In this document: positions 38,753 through 47,600 of the stretch, one piece after another
How the letters are laid out: each line of letters starts with the position of its first letter
Numbering within the stretch: position 1 is the first letter of the stretch
Source of the DNA: Acidihalobacter sp.
GTDB lineage: Bacteria; Pseudomonadota; Gammaproteobacteria; DSM-5130; Acidihalobacteraceae
Assembly: GCA_027013225.1 (NCBI GenBank)
Contig: JALUXU010000040.1
Coordinates: forward strand, 1 to 52,772
Length of the DNA: 52,772 nucleotides
Direction: 5' to 3'
Notes under the pieces: model-generated
What the model saw: the letters and a program-made list of their open reading frames with translations, nothing else
Told to the model about the DNA's origin: nothing
Database searches by the model: none
Position numbers and translations under genes: made by a program

Positions 38753-39220
38753 ATGGCCAGCAAGGGCGTTAATAAAGTCATTCTCATCGGTAATCTGGGC
38801 GCCGATCCGGAAACACGTTACATGCCGAGCGGCGGCGCGGTGACCAATATCCGCTTGGCGACCAGCGAAAGCTGGAAGGACAAGAACACGGGCGACACGC
38901 AGGAAAGAACCGAGTGGCACCGCGTCGTGTTCTTCAACCGGCTGGCGGAAATTGCCGCGGAATATCTTCGCAAGGGTTCACAAGTCTATATAGAGGGAAG
39001 TATTCGCACCCGCAAATGGCAAGGTCAGGACGGGCAGGATCGCTATACCACCGAGATCGTCGCCAACGAAATGCAAATGCTGGGTGGACGCCCCGGTTCG
39101 GGCAATTATGCCGAACCCCCGGCGCAACGCCAGGCGCATCCCTCTCAAGGGTCGCCCCGTACGCCCACTCCGCCCGCTTCTGAAAACATTGCTGATTTCG
39201 ATGACGATATACCGTTCTAG
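38753..39220 (+). CDS. ssb: Single-stranded DNA-binding protein
   Basis: SSB coats single-stranded DNA in replication and repair. The 155-residue protein has an OB fold (residues 5-105, [16 protein letters not shown] to [10 protein letters not shown]), a Pro/Gln-rich linker and the acidic tail FDDDIPF that recruits partners. The ATG at 38753 has GGAGG eight bases upstream. It follows the YajR-like transporter and is closed by a strong terminator. Confidence 0.97.
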   Translation: MASKGVNKVILIGNLGADPETRYMPSGGAVTNIRLATSESWKDKNTGDTQERTEWHRVVFFNRLAEIAAEYLRKGSQVYIEGSIRTRKWQGQDGQDRYTTEIVANEMQMLGGRPGSGNYAEPPAQRQAHPSQGSPRTPTPPASENIADFDDDIPF

Positions 39221-39255
39221 GAAACACCTAAACCATAAAAGGTAAAATATGTCTC

Positions 39256-39284
39256 AAAGAGCCCTGTTTCTACAGGGCTCTTTT
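39256..39284 (+). terminator. Rho-independent terminator after ssb
   Basis: AGAGCCCTG at 39258-39266 pairs perfectly with CAGGGCTCT at 39273-39281 around a six-base loop; flanking A and T bases extend the stem and a T-rich run follows. It would stop the uvrA-side ssb transcript before the restriction operon, and is a natural boundary of the accessory region. Confidence 0.9.
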
Positions 39285-39303
39285 GTATTTAGTCGAAATG
39301 TAA

Positions 39304-39332
39304 TTGTTGCGGATGGGGTTTTCCGAGATACT
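39304..39332 (+). promoter_or_regulatory. Possible promoter of the type I restriction operon
   Basis: TTGTTG at 39304-39309 and GATACT at 39327-39332 are 17 bases apart, 28 bases before the hsdM ATG. Each hexamer matches three to four consensus positions. It is the only candidate between the ssb terminator and hsdM. Confidence 0.35.
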
Positions 39333-39360
39333 TGAAGTTTGGCCAAAGACATAGCACACC

Positions 39361-41808
39361 ATGGCGTTAAAGAAATCCGAGCTCTACTCCTCTCTCTGGC
39401 AATCCTGCGACGAGCTGCGCGGCGGGATGGATGCCTCGCAGTATAAGGACTATGTCCTGACCCTGCTGTTCCTCAAATACATCTCCGACAAGTACGCCGG
39501 GGATCCCAAGGCCCTCATCGTGGTGCCCGAGGGCGGTTCCTTCGACGACATGGCGCGCCTCAAGGGCGACAAGGAGATCGGCGACAGGATCAACAAGATC
39601 ATCGGCCGCCTGGCCGAGGAGAACGACCTCAAGGGCGTCATCGACGTCGCCGACTTCAACGACGAAGACAAGCTCGGCAAGGGCAAGGAGATGGTGGACC
39701 GGCTTTCGAAGCTCATCGCCATCTTCGAGACCATCGACCTGCGCGCCAACCGCGCCGACGGCGACGACCTGCTGGGCGACGCCTACGAATACCTGATGCG
39801 TCACTTCGCCACCGAGTCGGGCAAGAGCAAGGGGCAGTTCTACACCCCGGCCGAGGTCTCGCGGATTCTGGCCAAGGTCATCGGTGTCGGCAAGGACACC
39901 CGCCAGGACCAGTCGGTGTACGACCCCACATGCGGCTCGGGTTCGCTGCTGCTCAAGGTGGCCCACGAGGCCCCGCGCGGCCTCTCCATCTTCGGCCAGG
40001 AGATGGACAACGCCACCGCTGCCCTCGCGCGCATGAACATGATCCTGCACGATGCCCCCACCGCCGAGATCTGGCAGGGCAACACCCTGGCCAACCCGCA
40101 CTGGAAGGAGAAGGATGGCCGCCTCAAGACCTTCGACTACGCCGTGGCCAATCCGCCCTTCTCCTACAAGGCCTGGAGCAACGGCCTCGACCCCGAGCAT
40201 GACGAATACGGTCGCTTCGAATACGGCATCCCGCCGGCCAAGAACGGCGACTACGCCTTCCTGCTGCACATCCTCAAGTCGCTCAAGAGCACCGGCAAGG
40301 GCGCGGTCATCCTGCCCCACGGCGTGCTGTTCCGCGGCGGGGCCGAGGCCAACATCCGCCGCAACCTGGTCCGGCGCGGCTTCATCCGGGGCATCATCGG
40401 CCTGCCGGCCAACCTGTTCTACGGCACCGGCATCCCCGCCTGCATCCTGGTCCTCGACAAGGAACACGCCGCCGAGAACGCCGACCCCGAACAGGGCGGC
40501 ATCTTCATGATCGACGCCAGCAAGGGCTTCATGAAGGACGGCAACAAGAACCGCCTGCGCGAGCGCGACATCCACAAGATCGTCGATGTCTTCACCGGCC
40601 GCAAGGAACTGCCGCGCTATGCCCGCTTCGTGCCCCTGCGCGAGATCGAGGCCAACGACTACAACCTCAACATCCCGCGCTATATCGATGCCAGCGACCC
40701 CGAGGACCTGCACGACCTCAACGCCCACCTCAACGGCGGCATCCCCAACCGCGACATCGACGCCCTGCAGGACTACTGGCAGATCTTCCCGACCCTGCGC
40801 GACAGCCTGTTCGAGTCCCTGCGCCCCGGCTACAGTCAAGCCAGCATAGAGCCGGCGCAGGTCAAACCCACCATCCTCGAACACCCCGAATTCGCCGCCT
40901 TCCGCGAGCGCATCCTCGAGCGCTTCCACGCCTGGCGCGACCCGCACCGGCCCGGCCTCATGGGCCTGAATGGCGACACCGAGCCCAAGGCGCTCGTCCA
41001 CGAACTGTCCGAGGCCTTGCTGGAGCAGTTTGAAGGTGCTCCGCTTATCGACCCCTATGCCGTCTACCAGCACCTGATGGACTACTGGGCCGAGACCATG
41101 CAGGACGATGTCTATGCCATCGTCCAGGACGGCTGGCAGGCCGCCGCCAGGCCCCGCGAGCTGGTGGCCGAGAAAGGCCAGAAGCACACGGAGATCCCGG
41201 ACCTCACCATCGGCCGCAAGAAATACAAGACCGACCTCATTCCGCCAGATCTCATCGTCGCCCGCTACTTCGCCGAGGAGCAAAAGCACATCGACCAGCT
41301 CCAGGCCGAGGCCGACGCCGCTGCGCAGGCGCTGGAGAGCTTTATCGAGGAGCATTCGGGCGAGGACGGCCTGCTGGAAGAGGCCAAGACCGACAAGGGC
41401 AAGATCACCAAGGCCAGGGTGAAGCAATTGACAATGGACAATGGACAATGGACAGCGGAGGAGAGGGTGGCATTGAAACATTGTCTGGCGCTGTTCAACG
41501 CCGAGGCCGCCGCCAACAAGCAGCTCAAGGACGCCATCAAGGCCCGCGACGAGGCGGTATTGAAGCACTACGCCAAACTCACCGAGGCCGAGATCAAGGA
41601 ACTGGTGGTGGACGACAAATGGCTCGCCGCTCTCGAACAGGCCGTGCAGGGCGAGATCGAGCGCGTCACCCAACAGCTCGCCACCCGCATCCGGGAGCTG
41701 GAGGAACGCTACGCCGAGCCGCTGCCCGAGATCATGCAGGAGGTGGAGACCCTGCAGGCCAGGGTGGACGAACACCTGCGCAGGATGGGGCTCGCTATCA
41801 ATGAATAG
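39361..41808 (+). CDS. hsdM: Type I restriction-modification DNA methyltransferase subunit M
   Basis: HsdM methylates adenine at sites chosen by HsdS. The 815-residue protein has an N-terminal helical domain (residues 1-150), then the methylase: FYTPAEVSRILA, the SAM motif DPTCGSGSLL near residue 188 and the catalytic NPPF near 263. It belongs to the long class with a C-terminal extension of about 300 residues with coiled-coil character. At 41427-41454 four tandem 7-bp repeats lie inside the gene and encode TMDNGQW in a loop before the last helices. The stop codon lies at the edge of another repeat array. Composition is clearly more GC-rich than in the housekeeping genes around, suggesting transfer. 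Confidence 0.95.
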   Translation: MALKKSELYSSLWQSCDELRGGMDASQYKDYVLTLLFLKYISDKYAGDPKALIVVPEGGSFDDMARLKGDKEIGDRINKIIGRLAEENDLKGVIDVADFNDEDKLGKGKEMVDRLSKLIAIFETIDLRANRADGDDLLGDAYEYLMRHFATESGKSKGQFYTPAEVSRILAKVIGVGKDTRQDQSVYDPTCGSGSLLLKVAHEAPRGLSIFGQEMDNATAALARMNMILHDAPTAEIWQGNTLANPHWKEKDGRLKTFDYAVANPPFSYKAWSNGLDPEHDEYGRFEYGIPPAKNGDYAFLLHILKSLKSTGKGAVILPHGVLFRGGAEANIRRNLVRRGFIRGIIGLPANLFYGTGIPACILVLDKEHAAENADPEQGGIFMIDASKGFMKDGNKNRLRERDIHKIVDVFTGRKELPRYARFVPLREIEANDYNLNIPRYIDASDPEDLHDLNAHLNGGIPNRDIDALQDYWQIFPTLRDSLFESLRPGYSQASIEPAQVKPTILEHPEFAAFRERILERFHAWRDPHRPGLMGLNGDTEPKALVHELSEALLEQFEGAPLIDPYAVYQHLMDYWAETMQDDVYAIVQDGWQAAARPRELVAEKGQKHTEIPDLTIGRKKYKTDLIPPDLIVARYFAEEQKHIDQLQAEADAAAQALESFIEEHSGEDGLLEEAKTDKGKITKARVKQLTMDNGQWTAEERVALKHCLALFNAEAAANKQLKDAIKARDEAVLKHYAKLTEAEIKELVVDDKWLAALEQAVQGEIERVTQQLATRIRELEERYAEPLPEIMQEVETLQARVDEHLRRMGLAINE
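41427..41454 (+). repeat. Heptad array 1, inside hsdM
   Basis: Four tandem 7-bp units: ATTGACA followed by three copies of ATGGACA. They are read as part of hsdM. The three exact copies make this the most regular array of the set, and no stop codon appears in any frame. Confidence 0.85.
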
Positions 41809-41841
41809 TTGATAATGGATAATTGACAATGGATGATGGAC
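41807..41841 (+). repeat. Heptad array 2, between hsdM and the S23 gene
   Basis: Five degenerate units (AGTTGAT, AATGGAT, AATTGAC, AATGGAT, GATGGAC) start within the hsdM stop codon. Bases 41821-41842 recur at 42211-42232 with one mismatch. Confidence 0.85.
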
Positions 41842-42212
41842 AGGGACGTGTGAAGGGGAGTGTGGTTCGGGACAAGTCGTTTGCCTTTGCGGTGCGCGTG
41901 GTGCGTTTGTGTCAGCATGTGCAGCAGGAAAGACGCGAATATGTGCTGAGCAAGCAGTTGTTGCGCAGTGGCACTGCGATCGGCGCCTTGATTCGGGAAG
42001 CGGATCAGGCAGAAAGCCGGGCCGACTTTGTTCACAAGATGTCGATTGCACTCAAGGAAGCGAATGAATCGGAGTACTGGATTCAGTTGCTCAAAGAAAC
42101 CGGCTATATCGATGCGAAGGGTGCGGAATCCATTGGTTCGGATTTGACGGAGATATTGAAGTTGCTGGTGGCGATTGTGAAGAAAAACAAAGAGATAATG
42201 GGTGATGGGTAA
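41829..42212 (+). CDS. Four-helix-bundle protein of the S23 / 23S-intervening-sequence family
   Basis: The 127-residue protein matches the S23-type four-helix-bundle family (TIGR02436), with the typical helices FAVRVVRLCQHVQ, SKQLLRSGTAIGALIREADQAES, FVHKMSIALKEANESEYWI and an end helix. Family members occur inside 23S rRNA intervening sequences and as inserts in other operons; DGR accessory protein Avd shares the fold. Its function is unknown. Here it sits between hsdM and hsdS, reads from a repeat array (TTG 41823 or ATG 41829) and ends inside the next, so start and stop are both made of heptad units. Confidence 0.88.
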   Translation: MDDGQGRVKGSVVRDKSFAFAVRVVRLCQHVQQERREYVLSKQLLRSGTAIGALIREADQAESRADFVHKMSIALKEANESEYWIQLLKETGYIDAKGAESIGSDLTEILKLLVAIVKKNKEIMGDG

Positions 42213-42235
42213 TTGACAATGGATAATGGACAATG
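42194..42235 (+). repeat. Heptad array 3, end of S23 gene and start of hsdS
   Basis: Six units (GATAATG, GGTGATG, GGTAATT, GACAATG, GATAATG, GACAATG). It supplies the TAA stop of the S23 gene at 42210-42212 and, directly after it, the TTG/ATG starts of hsdS. Confidence 0.85.
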
Positions 42236-43541
42236 CCACGAAGCCCCTGCCGATTATCAATTATCCATTGACCATTCTCCATTGGACGAGGTTCCGGCGG
42301 GATACAAGCGGACCGAGGTGGGGGTGATTCCGGAGGATTGGGATGTTTCTCAGGTAGACTCTCTAATTTCCGAAATTTCAATGGGGCCATTTGGTTCAGA
42401 TATAAAAGTTTCGAATTTTGTATCGTCTGGGGTTCCTGTGTTGAATGGATTCAATGTGAGTTCCGAAAGGCTTATAGACTCTTTTACTAACTACGTTACC
42501 CAAGAAAAAGCAAAAAGACTAAAAAAAGCTGTTGCATCTAGAGGGGATATTGTTGTTACACATCGTGGCACTATTGGTCAAATATCTTACATACCTTCTG
42601 ATTCAAAATATGAGAAGTACGTAATATCTCAAAGTCAGTTTAGAGTGAGGTTTAGAAAGGACGTTCTTCCAAGTTGGGTTACATCTTATTTTTTATCGGA
42701 CAAGGGGGCGCTGGCTTTGCTTGAAGGCAAGGGCCACACTGGCGTCCCTGCGATTGCTCAGCCAACGACTACCTTTCGAAAACTTAAAATTCCAGTACCT
42801 CCAATCGAAGAACAACGCGCCATCGCCACCGCCCTGTCGGACGTCGATGCACTCATCGCTGCGCTGGACAAGCTCATCGCCAAAAAGCGCGCCATCAAAA
42901 CTGCCGCCATGCAGCAGCTCCTCACCGGCAAAACCCGCCTGCCGGGCTTCAGCGGCGAATGGGAAACGAAGCGGTTGGGAGAACTAGCCGAGGTGGTAAG
43001 CGGTGGAACGCCCAAGTCGGGTGTTGCTGAATATTGGGATGGAGGGATTTTCTGGTGTACGCCAACAGATGTTACAAAAACTCAGGGAAAGTATATTGAT
43101 GGCAGTGAAAGAACGATTTCTAAAGAGGGATTGCTGGCTAGCTCGGCACATCTTTTACCGCCGGGATCAATTTTATTATGTACCCGGGCAACAATTGGAG
43201 AAATGAAAATCTCAACTGTGCCAATAGCAACCAACCAGGGATTTAAGTCGTTGGTATGCAAGGAGGATGTGAGTAGTGAATTTTTATATTATAAGCTCTT
43301 GATGGAAAAAGGCCGATTGATTGAAAAAGCCTCGGGTTCGACGTTCCTGGAAATATCCAAGAGGGATGTGGTTGAACTCACTCTGCGGCTGCCGGAAATC
43401 GAAGAGCAAACCGCCATCGCCCAGGTCCTCTCCGACATGGACGCCGAGATCGCCGCCCTGGAAACCCGCCGCGACAAGACCCGCGCCATCAAGCAGGGCA
43501 TGATGCAGCAGCTTCTCACCGGCAAGATAAGGCTGGTTTGA
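42219..43541 (+). CDS. hsdS: Type I restriction-modification specificity subunit
   Basis: HsdS reads a bipartite DNA target. The 440-residue protein has two target-recognition domains (about residues 25-200 and 235-390) and two similar conserved helical regions ending EEQRAIATALSDVDALIAAL...QQLLTGKTRL and EEQTAIAQVLSDMDAEIAAL...QQLLTGKIRL. Both recognition domains are AT-rich while the helices are GC-rich, so they were probably exchanged separately. The N-terminal 20 residues before VPAGYKRTEVGVIPEDW are encoded by repeat arrays and look non-native. TTG at 42213 is an alternative start. Confidence 0.94.
   Translation: MDNGQCHEAPADYQLSIDHSPLDEVPAGYKRTEVGVIPEDWDVSQVDSLISEISMGPFGSDIKVSNFVSSGVPVLNGFNVSSERLIDSFTNYVTQEKAKRLKKAVASRGDIVVTHRGTIGQISYIPSDSKYEKYVISQSQFRVRFRKDVLPSWVTSYFLSDKGALALLEGKGHTGVPAIAQPTTTFRKLKIPVPPIEEQRAIATALSDVDALIAALDKLIAKKRAIKTAAMQQLLTGKTRLPGFSGEWETKRLGELAEVVSGGTPKSGVAEYWDGGIFWCTPTDVTKTQGKYIDGSERTISKEGLLASSAHLLPPGSILLCTRATIGEMKISTVPIATNQGFKSLVCKEDVSSEFLYYKLLMEKGRLIEKASGSTFLEISKRDVVELTLRLPEIEEQTAIAQVLSDMDAEIAALETRRDKTRAIKQGMMQQLLTGKIRLV
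42254..42284 (-). repeat. Heptad array 4, inverted, in the hsdS 5' end
   Basis: Units in the opposite orientation (TTATCAA, TTATCCA, TTGACCA, TTCTCCA). With array 3 it can form an imperfect hairpin around an 18-base spacer. It is translated as part of the HsdS N-terminus. Confidence 0.8.
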
Positions 43542-43543
43542 TC

Positions 43544-43576
43544 AATGGATAATGGAGAATTGATAATGGATATTGG
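43544..43576 (+). repeat. Heptad array 5, directly after the hsdS stop
   Basis: Units AATGGAT, AATGGAG, AATTGAT, AATGGAT and a partial unit follow hsdS by two bases. Confidence 0.85.
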
Positions 43577-43623
43577 CGCAGCGTTATTGAGCGGCGGGAG
43601 CCATAAAACCGCGCTCTTTGTCG

Positions 43624-43665
43624 ATTTTCCATTATCCATTGTCCATTATCCATCGCCCATTATAC
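43624..43665 (-). repeat. Heptad array 6, inverted, before the RhuM-Fic gene
   Basis: Units ATTTTCC, ATTATCC, ATTGTCC, ATTATCC, ATCGCCC, ATTATAC. It is complementary to array 5 across a 47-base spacer and could form a long hairpin 10 bases ahead of the next gene. Confidence 0.85.
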
Positions 43666-43675
43666 GGAGTTTGCC

Positions 43676-44668
43676 ATGGGCGATATTCTGATCTACGAAA
43701 CCGAAGACCAGCAGGTGGAAGTCCGGCTGGAGCGGGAGACCGTCTGGCTGACTCAGAAGCAGATGAGCGAGCTGTTGGAAACCTCGACGGACAACATCAG
43801 CCTCCATCTGAAAAATATCTATGCCGACAATGAGTTATCGGAGGCGGCAACTACCGAGGATTTCTCGGTAGTTCGGCAGGAAGGGGGGCGACGGGTCCGG
43901 CGAACACTCAGGCATTACAATCTGGATGCCATCATTTCCGTTGCCTACCGGGTCAATTCACGGCGCGGCACGCAGTTCCGCATCTGGGCCACCCAGCGCC
44001 TGCGTGACTACTTGGTGAAGGGCTACGCCATCGACCGCCAGCGGCTGGAGCAGAACGCCCGGGAGCTGGAGCAGGCGCTGAAACTGGTGAAGAAGGCCGC
44101 TCGTTCCCCGGTGCTGGATACCGACGCGGGGCGCGGGCTGGTGGAGATCATCAGCCGCTATACCCAGACCTTTTTGTGGCTGCAGCGTTATGACGAGGGC
44201 CTGCTGAAGGAACCTGCGGGCCACAAGGGCGGGAAGCTGCCGTCACCCGAGGAGGCCATGGCCGACCTGGCCCGACTCAAGCAGGACTTGATGGCGCGCG
44301 GCGAGGCCACGGAGCTGTTCGCCCGTCCACGCGATGATGGGCTGGCAGGGATCTTCGGTAATCTGGAGCAAAGCGTCTTCGGTGAACCGGCCTATCCAAC
44401 CATCGAGAGCAAGGCGGCGCACCTGCTCTATTTCGTGGTCAAGGATCACCCCTTTGCCGACGGCAACAAGCGCAGCGCGGCCTTTCTGTTCGTGGATTTT
44501 CTGCACCGTAACGGCAGGCTGTTCGATGCGGAGGGGCAGCCGATCATCAACGACACCGGATTGGCGGCACTGACCCTGCTGGTGGCGGAATCGGACCCGA
44601 AACAGAAAGCGATACTGATTCGGCTGATCATGAACCTGCTGGCGGATCAAGAGAAGCCAGATGAGTAG
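43676..44668 (+). CDS. RhuM-type N-domain fused to a Fic/Doc domain
   Basis: The 330-residue protein begins with a RhuM-like part (residues 1-130, WLTQKQMSELLETSTDNISLHLKNI, a helix-turn-helix-like stretch) and ends with a Fic/Doc domain whose motif HPFADGNKRSA starts at His258. The motif is nearer the Doc version (HxFx..NKR) than the AMP-transferase version (HPFxxGNGRxxR), so its chemistry is unclear. Such genes often lie inside type I restriction operons but their role is unknown. GGAG precedes the ATG; the stop overlaps hsdR by eight bases. Confidence 0.88.
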   Translation: MGDILIYETEDQQVEVRLERETVWLTQKQMSELLETSTDNISLHLKNIYADNELSEAATTEDFSVVRQEGGRRVRRTLRHYNLDAIISVAYRVNSRRGTQFRIWATQRLRDYLVKGYAIDRQRLEQNARELEQALKLVKKAARSPVLDTDAGRGLVEIISRYTQTFLWLQRYDEGLLKEPAGHKGGKLPSPEEAMADLARLKQDLMARGEATELFARPRDDGLAGIFGNLEQSVFGEPAYPTIESKAAHLLYFVVKDHPFADGNKRSAAFLFVDFLHRNGRLFDAEGQPIINDTGLAALTLLVAESDPKQKAILIRLIMNLLADQEKPDE

Positions 44669-47600
44669 CGTCGGCCAAAAAGAACGCCGGACCCAGGCCC
44701 GGGTCGTCGGGCTCTTCCACAAGGAACTGGGCTACGACTACCTCGGCAACTGGATCGACCGCGAGAACAACCGCAACATCGAGGAGGGCCTGCTGCGCGA
44801 TTGGCTGAAGCGGCGTGGCTATGCCGACAGCCTGATCACCCGTGCCCTGCACCAGCTCGACAAGGCAGCGGCGTTGGGCGAGGGCAAGCACCTCTACGAT
44901 GCCAACAAGGCGGTCTACAGGCTGCTGCGGTACGGCGTGAAGGTCAAGGAGGGGGCTGGTGAGCCGTTCCAGACCGTGTGGCTCATCGACTGGGCGAAGC
45001 CGGAGGCCAACGACTTTGCTATTGCTGAGGAGGTCTCCGTCACCGGCGAGAATACCAAGCGCCCCGACATCGTGCTCTATGTGAACGGCATCGCCCTTGG
45101 CGTGCTGGAGCTGAAGCGCGCCACGGTGGCCGTGAGCGAGGGCATCCGCCAAAACCTCGACAACCAGAAGAAGGCCTTCATTCGGGGATTTTTCACGACC
45201 CAGCAACTGGTGATGGCGGGCAACGACACCGAGGGCCTGCGCTACGGCACCATCGAGACGCCGGAGAAGTATTACCTGGCCTGGAAGGAGACAGGTAATG
45301 ATGAACGGACAATGGATAATGGACAATCATCGCTGTCCCCCCTGGATACTGCGCTACGGCAGCTCTGCAACAAGCAGCGGTTTCTAGAGATCATCCACGA
45401 CTTCGTGGTCTTCGATGCCGGCATCAAGAAGCTGCCCCGCCACAATCAGTATTTCGGCGTCAAGGCGGCGCAGGCGCGGATTCGTGCCCGAGAGGGCGGC
45501 ATCATCTGGCACACCCAGGGTTCGGGCAAGTCGCTGACCATGGTGTGGCTGACCAAGTGGATCCGCGAGCACGTGGAGAATGCCCGGGTGCTGGTGGTCA
45601 CCGACCGCACCGAGTTGGACGAGCAGATTGAGCGCGTCTATCTGGGGGTCAATGAGGCCATCTATCGCACCCGAAGCGGCGCGGACCTCATTGCCCAGCT
45701 CAACACCACCGATCAGTGGCTGATGTGCTCGCTGGTGCACAAGTTCGGGCGCAGCGAGGATGCCGCCACGGACGAGTTCATCGACGAGCTGGAAAAGAGC
45801 CTGCCCAAGGGCTTCTCCGCCAAGGGCAATCTGTTCGTGTTCGTGGACGAGTGCCATCGCAGCCAGTCGGACAAGCTGCACAAGGCGATGAAGAAGATCC
45901 TGCCGGAGGCGATGTTCATCGGTTTTACCGGCACGCCACTGCTCAAGGCCGACAAGCAGAAGAGCATCGAGGTGTTCGGGCCCTATATTCACACCTACAA
46001 GTTCGACGAGGCGGTGCGCGACGGGGTGGTGCTGGACCTGCGCTACGAGGCGCGGGACATCGACCAGGTGCTGATCGCCCCGGACAAGGTGGACCAGTGG
46101 TTCGAGGCCAAGACGCGGGGGCTGTCGGATCTGGCGCGTGTCCAGCTCAAGCGGAAATGGGGCACCCTGCAGAAGGTGCTCAGCTCCCAGTCGCGGCTGG
46201 AGAAGATCGTCGCCGACATCCTGTTCGACATGGAGACCCGCGACCGTCTCATGAGCGGGCGGGGCAACGCCATGCTGGTCTCCAGCAGCATCTACCAGGC
46301 CTGCAAGCTTTACGAGCTGTTCAGCAGGACGCCGCTGGCCGGCAAATGCGCCATCGTCACCAGCTACAAGCCGTCGCCGGCCGACATCAAGGGCGAGGAG
46401 ACCGGCGAGGGCATGACCGAGCGCCTGCGCCAATACGCCATCTATCGCAGGATGCTGGCCGACTGGTTCGAGCAGGACGAAGAAAAGGCTATGTATCGCG
46501 TCGATGAGTTCGAGCAGCAGGTCAAGGAGAAGTTCATCAAGGAACCGGGGCAGATGAAGCTGCTTATCGTGGTGGACAAGCTGCTTACCGGCTTCGACGC
46601 CCCGCCCGCTACCTATCTCTACATCGACAAGCAGATGCGCGACCACGGTCTGTTCCAGGCCATTTGCCGGGTTAACCGCCTGCACACCGAGGATAAGGAA
46701 TACGGCTACATCATCGACTATAAGGATCTGTTCAAGTCGCTGGAGGGCGCTATCCAGGACTACACCGGTGAGGCGCTGGGTGGGTACGACAAGGCCGACG
46801 TGGCAGGTCTGCTGGAAGACCGGCTGGCCAAGGGCAGGGAACGCCTCGAAGAAGCGCTGGAACAGGTGCGCGCCCTGTGCGAGCCGGTCGAGCCTCCGAA
46901 GGATACCAGGGCCTATCTGCACTACTTCTGCGCCGCCGACACCGCCGACAAGGAGGCGCTCAAGGACAACGAGCCGAAGCGCATCGCGCTGTACAAGGCA
47001 GTCGCGGCCCTGCTGCGCGCCTTCGCCAACCTGGCCAACGAGCTGCCCGAGGCGGGCTACAGTGAGGCGGATATCGAGCGGCTTCGGTATGAAGTAAAGC
47101 ACTACGAGCAGGTTCGGGAAGAGGTGAAGCTGGCCAGCGCCGACTACCTGAACATGAAGCTGTACGAACCGGCCATGCGCCACCTGCTCGATACCTATAT
47201 CGAGGCCAAGGAAAGCCGCGTGCTGTCGGCTTTCGACGAACAGGGCCTGGTGGATCTGATCGTGCAACAGGGGCCGGAGGCATTCGAGCGCTTGCCCGAG
47301 AGCATCCGCTCGGACCGTGACGCCATGGCCGAGACCATCGAGAACAACCTGCGCAAGCTCATCATCGACGAGCAGCCCGTAAACCCGAAGTACTACGAGC
47401 GCATGTCCGAGCTGCTGGATGCGCTGATTGAGGAACGCCGGCAACAAGCACTGGAGTACGAGGAATACCTGCAGCGGCTGGTCGAGCTGTCGGAGAAGGT
47501 CAAGAACCCGGCCGGAGCATCCCACTATCCGCCCAGCATCAACAGCCCCGCGCGGCGCGCCCTGTATGACAACCTCAAGGACAGGCCCGAACTCGAGGCC

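Noticed and set aside
39367-42051. A reading frame of 894 codons opposite hsdM
   Set aside because: It is the antisense of a GC-rich real gene; the product is low-complexity (Val/Gly/Leu/Asp-rich) with no domain, while hsdM has all family motifs.
41829-42212. Diversity-generating retroelement accessory protein Avd
   Set aside because: The four-helix fold is shared, but no reverse transcriptase or template/variable repeat pair is seen in the window.
41427-43665. CRISPR array
   Set aside because: Units are 7 bp, degenerate and without spacers; no cas gene is present.
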